This document shows, in pieces, positions 18,143-26,621 of a DNA stretch of 64,000 nt. The DNA comes from Janthinobacterium sp. BJB426. GTDB lineage: Bacteria; Pseudomonadota; Gammaproteobacteria; Burkholderiales; Burkholderiaceae_D. The translations under genes were made by a program, and so were the position numbers. Below the pieces are notes generated by a model, which saw only the letters and a program-made list of their open reading frames with translations, had not been told where the DNA came from and did not search any database. Each line of letters starts with the position of its first letter. The stretch's first letter is position 1. Location: contig NZ_PDZL01000012.1 of assembly GCF_002735705.1 (NCBI RefSeq), forward strand, positions 62,001-126,000. Direction: 5' to 3'.

Positions 18143-18514
18143 ATGAAAAATACACAGACAATAGCGAGCGGGGCGGCGCCGCTGACGAATGTTGCCGCCA
18201 TCGCGGCCCTGGCTGCGCTGGCACAGGAATCGCGGCTGGCCGTGTTCCGCCTGCTGGTGCAAGCGGGGCCGCAAGGCCTGGCCGCGACGAAAATTGCCGA
18301 AGCGCTGGCGATTGCGCCTTCGTCCCTGTCGTTTCACTTGAAAGAACTGGCGCACGCCAATCTGGTGACGGCAAGCAAGGCGGGCCGTTCCATCATCTAT
18401 GCGGCCAACTATGCGGGCATGAACGGCTTGCTGGCTTTCTTGACCGAGAACTGCTGTGCTGGCGCGCCTTGCTGCGTCACTGAATCTACTTTACCGAAGG
18501 ACATCACGACATGA
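18143..18514 (+). CDS. arsR: ArsR-family arsenic-responsive repressor
   Basis: A 123-residue winged-helix repressor: ALAQESRLAVFRLLVQAGPQGLAATKIAEALAIAPSSLSFHLKEL is the ArsR DNA-binding core. The metal site seems to be C-terminal: Cys104-Cys105 and Cys110-Cys111 (ENCCAGAPCC), unlike the CVC box of E. coli ArsR but like the C-terminal type known from Acidithiobacillus. It would leave DNA when As(III) binds. No ribosome site exists between the operator and the ATG, and the transcript is predicted to be leaderless. The stop overlaps arsC (ATGA). Confidence 0.92.
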   Translation: MKNTQTIASGAAPLTNVAAIAALAALAQESRLAVFRLLVQAGPQGLAATKIAEALAIAPSSLSFHLKELAHANLVTASKAGRSIIYAANYAGMNGLLAFLTENCCAGAPCCVTESTLPKDITT

Positions 18515-18933
18515 CGATCACGATTTACCACAACACGGCCTGCGGCACCTCGCGCAATACCCTGGCCCTGATCCGCAACACGGGTGTCGAACCCGTCATC
18601 ATCGATTACGTCAAGCATCCGCCATCGCGCGAGGAACTGGTCGACCTGATCCAGCGTGCGGGCCTGTCCGTGCGCGCGGTGATGCGCGACAAGGGCGCCC
18701 TGTACGACGAGCTGGGCTTGGCCAATCCGGATTTGCCGGACGCAACCCTGCTCGACGCCATGCAAGCCCATCCTATCTTGATCAACCGCCCCATCGTCGT
18801 CACGGAACTGGGCGTGCGCCTGTGCCGGCCATCGGAAAAAGTGCTGGAGATCCTGCCGCTGCCGCAGCAAGGCGCGTTTGCCAAGGAAGACGGCCAGGCC
18901 GTGGTCGGCGCCGACGGCAAGCCGGTGGCATAA
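18511..18933 (+). CDS. arsC: Arsenate reductase, glutaredoxin-coupled type
   Basis: A 140-residue ArsC of the thioredoxin-fold, E. coli plasmid R773 type. HNTACGTSRNTL carries the catalytic Cys11, and the later arginines in NRPIVVT and LCRPSEKVLEILP fit the arsenate-binding pattern. It reduces arsenate to arsenite with glutathione and glutaredoxin. Length is normal. It overlaps arsR by four bases and is directly followed by arsH (TAAATG). Confidence 0.95.
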   Translation: MTITIYHNTACGTSRNTLALIRNTGVEPVIIDYVKHPPSREELVDLIQRAGLSVRAVMRDKGALYDELGLANPDLPDATLLDAMQAHPILINRPIVVTELGVRLCRPSEKVLEILPLPQQGAFAKEDGQAVVGADGKPVA

Positions 18934-19659
18934 ATGGAAGAGTTGCCGAATATCAGTGCCGCCCACCTGGACGTGCCCAGCCTGGATAAATTGGCGCCGG
19001 TCAATGTGTCCACGCATGCACCGCGCATCCTGTTGCTGTACGGTTCCTTGCGCGAGCGTTCGTACAGCAAGTTGCTGACCCTGGAAGCGGAGCGCATCCT
19101 GCGCCACTTTGGCGCCGACACGCGGGTGTTCGACCCGCATGGCTTGCCCATGGTCGACAGTGTGTCGCCCGAGCATCCGAAGGTGCAGGAGTTGCGTGAA
19201 CTGTCGCTGTGGTCGGAAGGGCAAGTGTGGTGCAGCCCCGAGCGGCATGGCGCTGTCACGGGCGTGTTTAAATCGCAGATCGACTGGCTGCCGCTGGAAA
19301 CGGGCAGCGTGCGGCCCACGCAGGGGCGGACCCTTGCCGTGATGCAAGTATCGGGCGGCTCGCAATCGTTCAATGCCGTCAATGGCTTGCGCGTGCTGGG
19401 ACGCTGGATGCGTATGGTAACGATTCCGAACCAGTCTTCGGTGGCCAAGGCGTATCAGGAATTCGACGATGACGGCCGCATGAAGCCGTCGCCGTATTAC
19501 GAGCGCCTGGTCGACGTGATGGAAGAGCTGTATAAATTCACCCTGCTGGTGCGCGACCGCCGCGAGTATCTGGGCAGCCGCTACAGCGAACGGCTGGAAG
19601 CGGCGCCGGCCATCGTGCAGGAGTTGGCGGGCGCGGCGATGGAGCATGAGCGCAAGTAG
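18934..19659 (+). CDS. arsH: ArsH, NADPH-dependent FMN oxidoreductase for organoarsenicals
   Basis: A 241-residue flavodoxin-fold protein. [26 protein letters not shown] (about residues 30-55) is the FMN phosphate loop typical of Ars[21 protein letters not shown] and [20 protein letters not shown] complete the fold. Characterised ArsH enzymes oxidise trivalent organoarsenicals such as methylarsenite. Its ATG is the base after the arsC stop, so it is translationally coupled. The operon ends here; no arsB or acr3 efflux gene is present. Confidence 0.93.
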   Translation: MEELPNISAAHLDVPSLDKLAPVNVSTHAPRILLLYGSLRERSYSKLLTLEAERILRHFGADTRVFDPHGLPMVDSVSPEHPKVQELRELSLWSEGQVWCSPERHGAVTGVFKSQIDWLPLETGSVRPTQGRTLAVMQVSGGSQSFNAVNGLRVLGRWMRMVTIPNQSSVAKAYQEFDDDGRMKPSPYYERLVDVMEELYKFTLLVRDRREYLGSRYSERLEAAPAIVQELAGAAMEHERK

Positions 19660-19673
19660 CAAAGCAATAAAAA

Positions 19674-19694
19674 AACGGCGCCATTGGCGCCGTT
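19674..19694 (-). terminator. Rho-independent terminator for ispB
   Basis: AACGGCGCC (19674-19682) pairs with GGCGCCGTT (19686-19694) around ATT. On the minus strand it is followed by seven T residues, so it terminates ispB; on the plus strand the T run is poor, although it may still help end arsRCH. Confidence 0.85.
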
Positions 19695-19718
19695 GTCTTC
19701 GCTCTAACCTAAACGCGA

Positions 19719-20708
19719 TCAGTGATTGCGGTCCACGGCAAACGAGCACAGTTGCAGCATGGATTGCTTGTAGATGCTGTCCGGCCAGCCGGCGATGGCA
19801 TCGGCGGCGCGCTGGCCGGCGATTTCCGCCTGCTTGCGCGTGTAGTCGAGGGCGCCACTATTGGTGATGGCGGCCAGGATGGCGTCGAAATGTTGTTCGT
19901 CGCCTTGCTCGATGCAGCTGCGCACCAGTTCGCGTTGCTCCGGCGTACCGTTTTCCATCAGCCAGATCAGCGGCATGGTCGGTTTGCCTTCGCGCAAGTC
20001 GTCGCCCACGTTCTTGCCGATTTCGGCGGCGTCGCCTGCATAGTCGAGCACGTCGTCGATCAGCTGGAAGGCCGTGCCCAGCGAGCGGCCGTATTCGGCA
20101 GCCGCTTCGATGTCGTCTTCGCTGGCGCCGGCGATCAGGGCGCCCAGTTGCGCCGACGCTTCGAACAGCTTGGCCGTTTTCGAGCGGATGACGTTCAGGT
20201 AGCTCTCTTGCGTCACGTCCGGATCGTGCATGTTCAGCAACTGCAGCACTTCGCCTTCGGCGATCACGTTGGTGGCGTCGGAGAGGATTTGCATGACGCG
20301 CATATTATTCAGCGACACCATCAGCTGGAACGAGCGCGAGTGCAGGAAGTCGCCCACCAGCACGGAGGCGGCATTGCCGAACAGGGCGTTGGCCGTCTGG
20401 CGTCCGCGGCGCATCGACGACTCATCGACGACGTCGTCGTGCAGCAGGGTGGCGGTGTGGATGAATTCGACCACGGCGGCCAGTTCATGGTGCGCCGTGC
20501 CGCGATAGGCGTGGGCATTGGCCACCAGCAAGATCAGCACGGGACGGATGCGTTTGCCGCCTGCGCTGATGATGTATTCAGCGATCTGGTTGATCAGAAT
20601 TACATCGGAGTGCAATTTTTGGCGGATCACCGTATTGACTGCGTCCATATCGGCGGCAATCGTTTGCACGATGGTGTTTTGGTTAACGTGTTTGTTAGCG
20701 TCAGACAA
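19719..20708 (-). CDS. ispB: Polyprenyl diphosphate synthase (octaprenyl type)
   Basis: A 329-residue trans-isoprenyl diphosphate synthase that makes the side chain of ubiquinone. GGKRIRPVLILL (about 50-61), the first aspartate motif LLHDDVVDES (Asp91, Asp92, Asp95) and the second motif FQLIDDVLDYAGD (near 219) are intact. The position divergent from rplU-rpmA-obgE is the usual one for ispB in proteobacteria. Chain length (octaprenyl) is assumed from proteobacterial practice, not read from sequence. A TATAAT on the minus strand (20745-20740) may be its -10. Confidence 0.94.
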   Translation of the reverse strand: MSDANKHVNQNTIVQTIAADMDAVNTVIRQKLHSDVILINQIAEYIISAGGKRIRPVLILLVANAHAYRGTAHHELAAVVEFIHTATLLHDDVVDESSMRRGRQTANALFGNAASVLVGDFLHSRSFQLMVSLNNMRVMQILSDATNVIAEGEVLQLLNMHDPDVTQESYLNVIRSKTAKLFEASAQLGALIAGASEDDIEAAAEYGRSLGTAFQLIDDVLDYAGDAAEIGKNVGDDLREGKPTMPLIWLMENGTPEQRELVRSCIEQGDEQHFDAILAAITNSGALDYTRKQAEIAGQRAADAIAGWPDSIYKQSMLQLCSFAVDRNH

Positions 20709-21012
20709 GGCGAACCTGCATTAGATTGTGGGTGCCGCGATTATACGACAAGGCTTGCGCGTGCGTGACGTTTGCCTATGACTGTAGAGCAATTGATTGA
20801 TCTTGTTGGCACTGGCGCGCGTTTTGCTGTCTGCCCGGCGCAAGCCTGACATGATGGTCAGGTTGTCGACATACCACGATCGTCAAGCTTTGTGAATACT
20901 TTTTGACGCAATTTATCAGTCCGTGTATAATCGCTGGTTCCCCCTGTTGTGTATGGCTTGCTTTTCATGGCAGTGGGACAAATTCTTTCAACATTTGATG
21001 AGGTTTCAAATC
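20709..21012. other. Intergenic region between ispB and rplU
   Basis: This 304-base divergent region holds a minus-strand TATAAT (20740-20745) without a clear -35 for ispB, an inverted repeat CCTGAC-ATGATG-GTCAGG (20845-20862), the strong rplU promoter (20903-20931) and a 75-base rplU leader. I see no gene in it. Confidence 0.6.
20903..20931 (+). promoter_or_regulatory. Strong sigma70 promoter of rplU-rpmA
   Basis: TTGACG (20903-20908), exactly 17 bases, then TATAAT (20926-20931), a near-consensus promoter as expected for ribosomal protein genes. Transcription would begin near 20938, giving a leader of about 75 bases before rplU. Confidence 0.88.
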
Positions 21013-21324
21013 ATGTACGCGGTCATAAAAACCGGTGGCAAACAATACAAAGTTGTCGCTGGCGAAAAACTTAAAGTAGAACAGATACCGGCAGACATTG
21101 GTTCCGAAATCACCATCGATCAAGTTCTCGCAGTAGGCGCGGGCGATAGCATCAAGTTTGGTGCTCCATTGGTCGAAGGTGCAACGGTACTGGTTACGGT
21201 TGTGGCGCATGGTCGCCATGATAAGGTCAAAATTTTCAAGATGCGTCGTCGTAAGCACTACCAAAAGCATCAAGGCCATCGCCAGAATTTTACCGAAATC
21301 CAAATCGTTTCGATCAACGGCTAA
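21013..21324 (+). CDS. rplU: 50S ribosomal protein L21
   Basis: A 103-residue protein, the standard L21 length, starting [14 protein letters not shown] and ending with [15 protein letters not shown]; the basic [14 protein letters not shown] segment near 82-95 contacts 23S rRNA. The open frame extends 30 codons further upstream but ATG 21013 is the conserved start. First gene of rplU-rpmA, 40 bases before rpmA. Confidence 0.98.
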   Translation: MYAVIKTGGKQYKVVAGEKLKVEQIPADIGSEITIDQVLAVGAGDSIKFGAPLVEGATVLVTVVAHGRHDKVKIFKMRRRKHYQKHQGHRQNFTEIQIVSING

Positions 21325-21364
21325 TCGCCGCTGTTTGAATTAATCAGCTATCAAGGAGTCTTAA

Positions 21365-21637
21365 ATGGCACATAAAAAAGGCGGCGGCACAACGCGAAAC
21401 GGCCGTGATTCAGAATCAAAACGTCTGGGCGTTAAAGTCTACGGCGGCCAAGCTATCAATGCTGGCGGCATCATCATTCGTCAACGCGGCACCCCAGTGC
21501 GCGCCGGCGAAGGCGTAGGCATGGGCAAGGACCACACGTTGTTCGCGCTGATCGCGGGCAAAGTGAAGTTCGTTGTCAAAGGTGCTGGCTCGAAGCAATT
21601 CGTGACCGTTGTACCTAACGCAGCAGTACCAGCGTAA
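21365..21637 (+). CDS. rpmA: 50S ribosomal protein L27
   Basis: A 90-residue L27 with [24 protein letters not shown], the N-terminal tail that reaches the peptidyl transferase centre. AAGGAG precedes the ATG. The residues after MAHKK read GGGTT rather than the more common AGGSS, and VYGGQ replaces RFGGQ; both are minor variants. A strong terminator follows, so most transcripts should stop before obgE. Confidence 0.98.
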   Translation: MAHKKGGGTTRNGRDSESKRLGVKVYGGQAINAGGIIIRQRGTPVRAGEGVGMGKDHTLFALIAGKVKFVVKGAGSKQFVTVVPNAAVPA

Positions 21638-21702
21638 TTCATCGCGGGGCGCCAGTTCGCTCCGCAATGATCGCATGATGTAAGGCGCAAGCCTTCAATC
21701 GA

Positions 21703-21731
21703 AAGGCTCTGCCCAAGGTAGAGCCTTTTTA
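21703..21731 (+). terminator. Rho-independent terminator between rpmA and obgE
   Basis: AAGGCTCTGCC (21703-21713) pairs with GGTAGAGCCTT (21717-21727) around CAA with one G-T pair, followed by TTTTT. It lies 20 bases before the obgE start, so obgE depends on read-through or its own promoter. Confidence 0.85.
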
Positions 21732-21732
21732 G

Positions 21733-22860
<1,128 letters not shown>

Positions 22861-22872
22861 GGCTTTACCCTG

Positions 22873-23283
22873 ATGTCGGTACAGACGGCCGCTGCCGCGC
22901 CAGCGCGCAAGCAAGCGTGGCAGCGCCGTGTATTGCATCTGATCGCGTATGCTTACGGGCTGAGCGCGGTCGCCTGCCTGTTGTTCGCCGATGAAATGGC
23001 GGCCGGCATGGGCATCTTCCTCAATGGCGTCAATGGCTACAGCCAGTTCTACGCCACGCATGTCGGTGTCTGGGGCGCTACCGCGCTCCTGGCGCTGTTC
23101 GCGGCACGGCAGGGCGAACCGCCTGTCCTCGGCGATATCACAGCAATGTTGCTCCTGGCGCAGCCCGCCGGCCGTCTGTTTGCGGCCATCAGCTTCGGCT
23201 TGCCCCAGGGTTTTGTGTTGTTCATGTGCGCAATGGAGTTGACGGCGGGGCTGGCCTTGCTGCTGCTGCGTCCTGCGCGCTGA
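22873..23283 (+). CDS. Small integral membrane protein of unknown function
   Basis: A 136-residue protein with four predicted helices: residues about 25-42 (VLHLIAYAYGLSAVACLLF), 60-80 (YATHVGVWGATALLALFAA), 90-110 and 115-133 (FVLFMCAMELTAGLALLLL). The layout resembles small DUF4345-type membrane proteins, but I cannot assign it firmly. It sits between obgE and proB with short gaps (12 and 27 bases) and is probably cotranscribed. Confidence 0.6.
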   Translation: MSVQTAAAAPARKQAWQRRVLHLIAYAYGLSAVACLLFADEMAAGMGIFLNGVNGYSQFYATHVGVWGATALLALFAARQGEPPVLGDITAMLLLAQPAGRLFAAISFGLPQGFVLFMCAMELTAGLALLLLRPAR

Positions 23284-23310
23284 CGTCTATTAAGTGAAGA
23301 GCGCCGCCCC

Positions 23311-24429
23311 ATGGATTCCGTGATTCAAAAAGCTACCCGTATCATCATCAAAGTCGGCTCTTCGCTGGTCACCAACGATGGCCGCGGACTCGACCATGCC
23401 GCCATCGCGCGCTGGGCCGCGCAGATTTCAGGCTTGCGCGCCCTGGGCAAGGAAGTCGTGCTGGTGAGCTCCGGCGCCATCGCCGAAGGCATGCTGCGCC
23501 TCGGTTTCGAGCAGCGCCCCACCGATATCCACGAATTGCAGGCATGCGCCGCCGTCGGTCAGATGGGCCTGGCGCAAATCTATGAAAGCAGCTTCCGCGC
23601 CCACAGCCTCGGCACGGCGCAAGTGCTGCTGACGCACGCCGACCTGGCCGACCGCGAACGCTACCTCAATGCCCGCTCCACCCTGACGACCCTGCTGCGC
23701 CTGGGCGTGGTGCCGATCATCAATGAAAACGACACCGTCGTCACCGATGAAATCAAGTTCGGTGACAACGATACCCTGGGCGCGCTGGTCGCCAATCTGA
23801 TCGAGGCCGACGCGCTCGTCATCCTGACGGACCAGCACGGTCTGTTCTCGGCCGACCCGCGCAAGGACCCGAACGCCTACCTGATCACGCAGGGCATCGC
23901 CGGCGATCCGGCCCTGGAAGCGATGGCCGGCGGCGCCGGCAGCAGCCTGGGACGTGGCGGCATGCTGACGAAAATCCTCGCCGCCAAGCGTGCCGCCAAG
24001 TCGGGCGCCCACACGATCATCGCCTGGGGCCGCGACAGCGACGTGCTCAGCCGCCTCGCCCAGGGCGAAGCGATCGGCACGGAGTTGCGGGCGCAAACAG
24101 GGCAGTTGACGGCGCGTAAGCAGTGGATGGCCGATCATCTGCACACGGCCGGTGCCGTCGTGCTGGACGCGGGCGCCGTGCAAAAGCTGCGCCAGGAAGG
24201 CAAGTCGCTGTTGCCGATCGGCGTGACGGGCGTGAACGGCGAATTCGGCCGCGGCGCCGTGATCACCTGCGTCGATGCGGATGGCGTGTCAGTGGCGCGC
24301 GGCCTTTCCAATTACACGAGCGGCGAAGCGCGCCGCATCATGCGCAAGCCGTCCACCGAAATCGAGTCCATCCTCGGCTACATGGAAGGCCATGAACTGA
24401 TCCATCGCGACAATATGGTCTTGCTGTAA
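23311..24429 (+). CDS. proB: Glutamate 5-kinase
   Basis: A 372-residue enzyme for the first step of proline synthesis (ATP-dependent phosphorylation of glutamate gamma-carboxyl). The amino acid kinase domain has [16 protein letters not shown] at the start, [17 protein letters not shown] near 137 and [13 protein letters not shown] near 171. A C-terminal PUA domain follows (about 280-365, [24 protein letters not shown] onward). Position after obgE is typical for betaproteobacteria. Confidence 0.96.
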   Translation: MDSVIQKATRIIIKVGSSLVTNDGRGLDHAAIARWAAQISGLRALGKEVVLVSSGAIAEGMLRLGFEQRPTDIHELQACAAVGQMGLAQIYESSFRAHSLGTAQVLLTHADLADRERYLNARSTLTTLLRLGVVPIINENDTVVTDEIKFGDNDTLGALVANLIEADALVILTDQHGLFSADPRKDPNAYLITQGIAGDPALEAMAGGAGSSLGRGGMLTKILAAKRAAKSGAHTIIAWGRDSDVLSRLAQGEAIGTELRAQTGQLTARKQWMADHLHTAGAVVLDAGAVQKLRQEGKSLLPIGVTGVNGEFGRGAVITCVDADGVSVARGLSNYTSGEARRIMRKPSTEIESILGYMEGHELIHRDNMVLL

Positions 24430-24436
24430 GCGGCAA

Positions 24437-24463
24437 CGGGGCCGATGCCTGCATCGGTCCCCG
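24437..24463. terminator. Hairpin between convergent proB and the acylation operon
   Basis: CGGGG-CCGATG (24437-24447) pairs with CATCGG-CCCCG (24452-24463, one bulged T) around CCTG. There is no T run on either strand, so it may act as an RNA 3' end stabiliser for both operons. Confidence 0.5.
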
Positions 24464-24464
24464 C

Positions 24465-24605
24465 CTACAGTTGTCCGTAACGGAAGCCCACCCCCAGCGC
24501 CAGCGGCCATTTCAGCCACAACAGCAGCAACAGTCCCCCATACCATAGCGTGAAGAGTCCGTGCACGAGCGGTGCTGGCAGGTAGCGCAAGAAAAATTGG
24601 TACAC
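24465..24605 (-). CDS. DltX-like 46-residue membrane microprotein with C-terminal FRYGQL
   Basis: The start is GTG at 24605, preceded by GGGAG with five bases between, one base after the MBOAT stop. The product has a short N-terminal part (MYQFFLRYLPAPLVHG), one membrane helix (about residues 17-38, LFTLWYGGLLLLLW then LKWPLALG) and a C-terminus ending F-R-Y-G-Q-L. In Gram-positive DltX a C-terminal hexapeptide with a central tyrosine (F-x-Y-x-x-F type) accepts the acyl group from the MBOAT and passes it to DltD. Size, topology, final Tyr44 and gene context all fit; the last residue is Leu rather than Phe. The open frame begins just after an upstream TGA, so no longer start exists. The acyl-shuttle role is inference. 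Confidence 0.75.
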   Translation of the reverse strand: MYQFFLRYLPAPLVHGLFTLWYGGLLLLLWLKWPLALGVGFRYGQL

Positions 24606-24606
24606 C

Positions 24607-25734
24607 TTAACTCCCAGGTAACAGTGGTGCGAACAGCACCGTCAGGCAAGACCAGGCGGTCTGCAGGTCCGGCGTCGACGTCAGCGCGAAGCTCAGTATG
24701 ACAAATTGCAAGGTCAGGAACCAGCTGACGGCGCGCCACAGGGCGTAGCGGCGCAATGGCTCCGCCCAGGGCATATGCTTGCCCCACAGGTGGACGATGG
24801 CCAGGCCGGCGCCATGGAGCAAGCCCCAGGCCAGGTAGCGCGGCGACAACTCATGCCACAAGCCCAGCACGATCATGCTACCCAGGCTGGCAAGCAGGTA
24901 TTGCCGCTTGCGTGTCAGGATGGGCCGGAACACGAAATCGCGGCACCATTCGGACACCGTGATGTGCCAGCGGCGCCAGAAATCGGGCAGATTGCGGGCA
25001 GCAAAGGGGAAATGGAAATTTTCCGGTACGCGCATGCCCAGCAGCGCGGCAAAGCTGATGGCGATATCGCAATAGCCCGAGAATTGCCAGTACAGGTTCA
25101 AACCATAGCCCAGCAAGGGCAGGTAGGCATCGAGCCAGGTGTACCCCGTCGTCAGTTGCAGGCCATTGAGCTTGAAGTTGAGGAGATAGCCGGCCAGTAA
25201 AACCACCTTGCAGTAACCATACAGCATGCGTTGCAGGGCTTGCGAGGCGAGTTGCCCGTCCCAGCGCGCGCGCAGCAATTCCAGGCGGAAGGCGTCATGG
25301 CGCTGAATCGGGCCGACAGCCAGGGTGGGCGGGAATAGCAGATAAGCGAGGGTCGTACCGGCACGGCCGTCGCGCGCGATACCGCCGCCATGTTCGGCGA
25401 TCAGGTGCCAGGCTTTCAGCGACACGAAGGCGTAGCCCAGGTAGGCAGCCAGGCCATGGCTGGCTTTGGCGTACTGGTAGGCGATAAAGGCGAGCAACAC
25501 GCCAGCCAGCCCCAGCGTCTGCATCAGGGCCGGGCGGCGCCATTGCGGGCCGCAAATGAAGGCCAGCCAGGCCAGCAAGGCGGCCCAGGCCGCTACGCTG
25601 ATCCAGCCATCATGCCATAGCAGTGCGCTGCCTCCTGCCACCAGCAGCCACGGCCGCCAGGCGGGCGGCAAGCGCCAGTAAAGCGCGACCAGCACAGGCA
25701 TGCACAGCATGCCGAAAATTGTCAGCCACACCAT
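24607..25734 (-). CDS. DltB-like membrane-bound O-acyltransferase (MBOAT)
   Basis: A 375-residue protein with about ten hydrophobic helices. It has the MBOAT core: QFSGYCDIAISFAALLGMRVPENFHFPF (217-244), ARNLPDFWRRWHITVSEW (246-263) and GLWHELSPRYLAWGLLHG (291-308) with the presumed catalytic His294 and conserved His308. DltB moves an acyl group from a cytoplasmic carrier thioester to the outer face. Here it follows the DltD-like gene by one base (TAA-C-ATG) and precedes the microprotein by one base. Its C-terminus ends PLLPGS and does not carry a fused tyrosine hexapeptide, so the separate microprotein could supply it. Confidence 0.9.
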   Translation of the reverse strand: MVWLTIFGMLCMPVLVALYWRLPPAWRPWLLVAGGSALLWHDGWISVAAWAALLAWLAFICGPQWRRPALMQTLGLAGVLLAFIAYQYAKASHGLAAYLGYAFVSLKAWHLIAEHGGGIARDGRAGTTLAYLLFPPTLAVGPIQRHDAFRLELLRARWDGQLASQALQRMLYGYCKVVLLAGYLLNFKLNGLQLTTGYTWLDAYLPLLGYGLNLYWQFSGYCDIAISFAALLGMRVPENFHFPFAARNLPDFWRRWHITVSEWCRDFVFRPILTRKRQYLLASLGSMIVLGLWHELSPRYLAWGLLHGAGLAIVHLWGKHMPWAEPLRRYALWRAVSWFLTLQFVILSFALTSTPDLQTAWSCLTVLFAPLLPGS

Positions 25735-25735
25735 G

Positions 25736-26620
25736 TTAGCGGCCGTCCCGCAGTTGCTGCAATTGCGCTTGCCACCAGGGAGAAAACAGGCGGGCGCCAG
25801 CTGCGTTCATGTGGCTGCCGTCGCAATGCAGGTCTTGCTGTGCGTAAATCGGTGAGCGGAGGTAGCGGATATGGCTACCAGGGGGGAGTGCTTGCCGTAA
25901 TTGTAATAACCAGCGGTGTTTTTCTGGCGCGATCATTTGCTCGACCAGTTCGGCGCGGCGCAGCTCCAGCAGCACGATGTGCACGTCCCGTTGCGCCAGG
26001 CGCTGCAGGCGCTCAGTTAGTTGCAGGTTGACGATCGCGTCGTTAAAAATGAGTTGTATCGCGGCGGCATTTTTGAGCATTTCACGCCGTCGAATATGGG
26101 ACGGGACGGTGGCGCACGCAAAAGACTCGCGTTGGTCGAGCAGTGCGACATAGGCCTGTGGCGGTGCCAGGCGTGCGTTTCCGGTAAGCTGGAAGACCAG
26201 TCCCTTGCTTGCCGAGATGAAATTTTGTCGCAGTTGATCCATGATCACGTTGTCTGGATCCTGCAACAGAATGTTTTCTTCAACGATCAGAACATCCGGC
26301 GGATGGCGGTCTATGAGGTCGAGGCTGGGTTCCAGATAACCCACGCCGGTGCCGGGCTTGGTCATGCGCATCCAGTCGATGCCGGGCAGTGCCGCCGGTG
26401 TCAGCCCGGGCGGCGTGGCGGCCCAGAGCAGGGACGAGCCCAGGCCCAGCACGCGCACCTTGCCATCGGCCGGTGCGTCGAGAAACTCGCGTGTATGATC
26501 GGCAACGGCATGGTCAGGCTTGCGCCACGGCGACCAGTATTGCAGCGTAACCAGGGCAGTGATGGACGTGGCCAGGAGTGCGCTGTACAGCCAGACGCGC
26601 AGGGGCGGGGCGCTTGTCAT
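25736..26620 (-). CDS. DltD-like SGNH acyltransferase/esterase, membrane anchored
   Basis: A 294-residue protein with one N-terminal helix (about residues 8-27, RVWLYSALLATSITALVTLQY) and a periplasmic SGNH fold. The nucleophile block is VLGLGSSLLW (Ser62 or Ser63, like GSS in DltD) and the late block is CDGSHMNAAGA with Asp267 and His270 as the D-x-x-H pair. EENILLQ near 114 fits the central strand. In the dlt pathway DltD takes the acyl group from DltX and places it on the polymer. The start lies two bases after the upstream stop. DltD is the closest analogue from context; a generic SGNH esterase is the alternative. Confidence 0.78.
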   Translation of the reverse strand: MTSAPPLRVWLYSALLATSITALVTLQYWSPWRKPDHAVADHTREFLDAPADGKVRVLGLGSSLLWAATPPGLTPAALPGIDWMRMTKPGTGVGYLEPSLDLIDRHPPDVLIVEENILLQDPDNVIMDQLRQNFISASKGLVFQLTGNARLAPPQAYVALLDQRESFACATVPSHIRRREMLKNAAAIQLIFNDAIVNLQLTERLQRLAQRDVHIVLLELRRAELVEQMIAPEKHRWLLQLRQALPPGSHIRYLRSPIYAQQDLHCDGSHMNAAGARLFSPWWQAQLQQLRDGR

Positions 26621-26621
26621 C

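Noticed and set aside
24512-24787. 91-codon minus-strand frame overlapping the end of the MBOAT gene
   Set aside because: Its end is a Cys run caused by CAG/CAA repeats in another frame; the MBOAT and microprotein frames explain this DNA.
25736-26620. Assignment of the operon to alginate or cellulose O-acetylation (AlgI/AlgJ or WssF types)
   Set aside because: Those systems lack adenylating enzymes and a carrier protein; the ligase-carrier genes here favour a dlt-like scheme.
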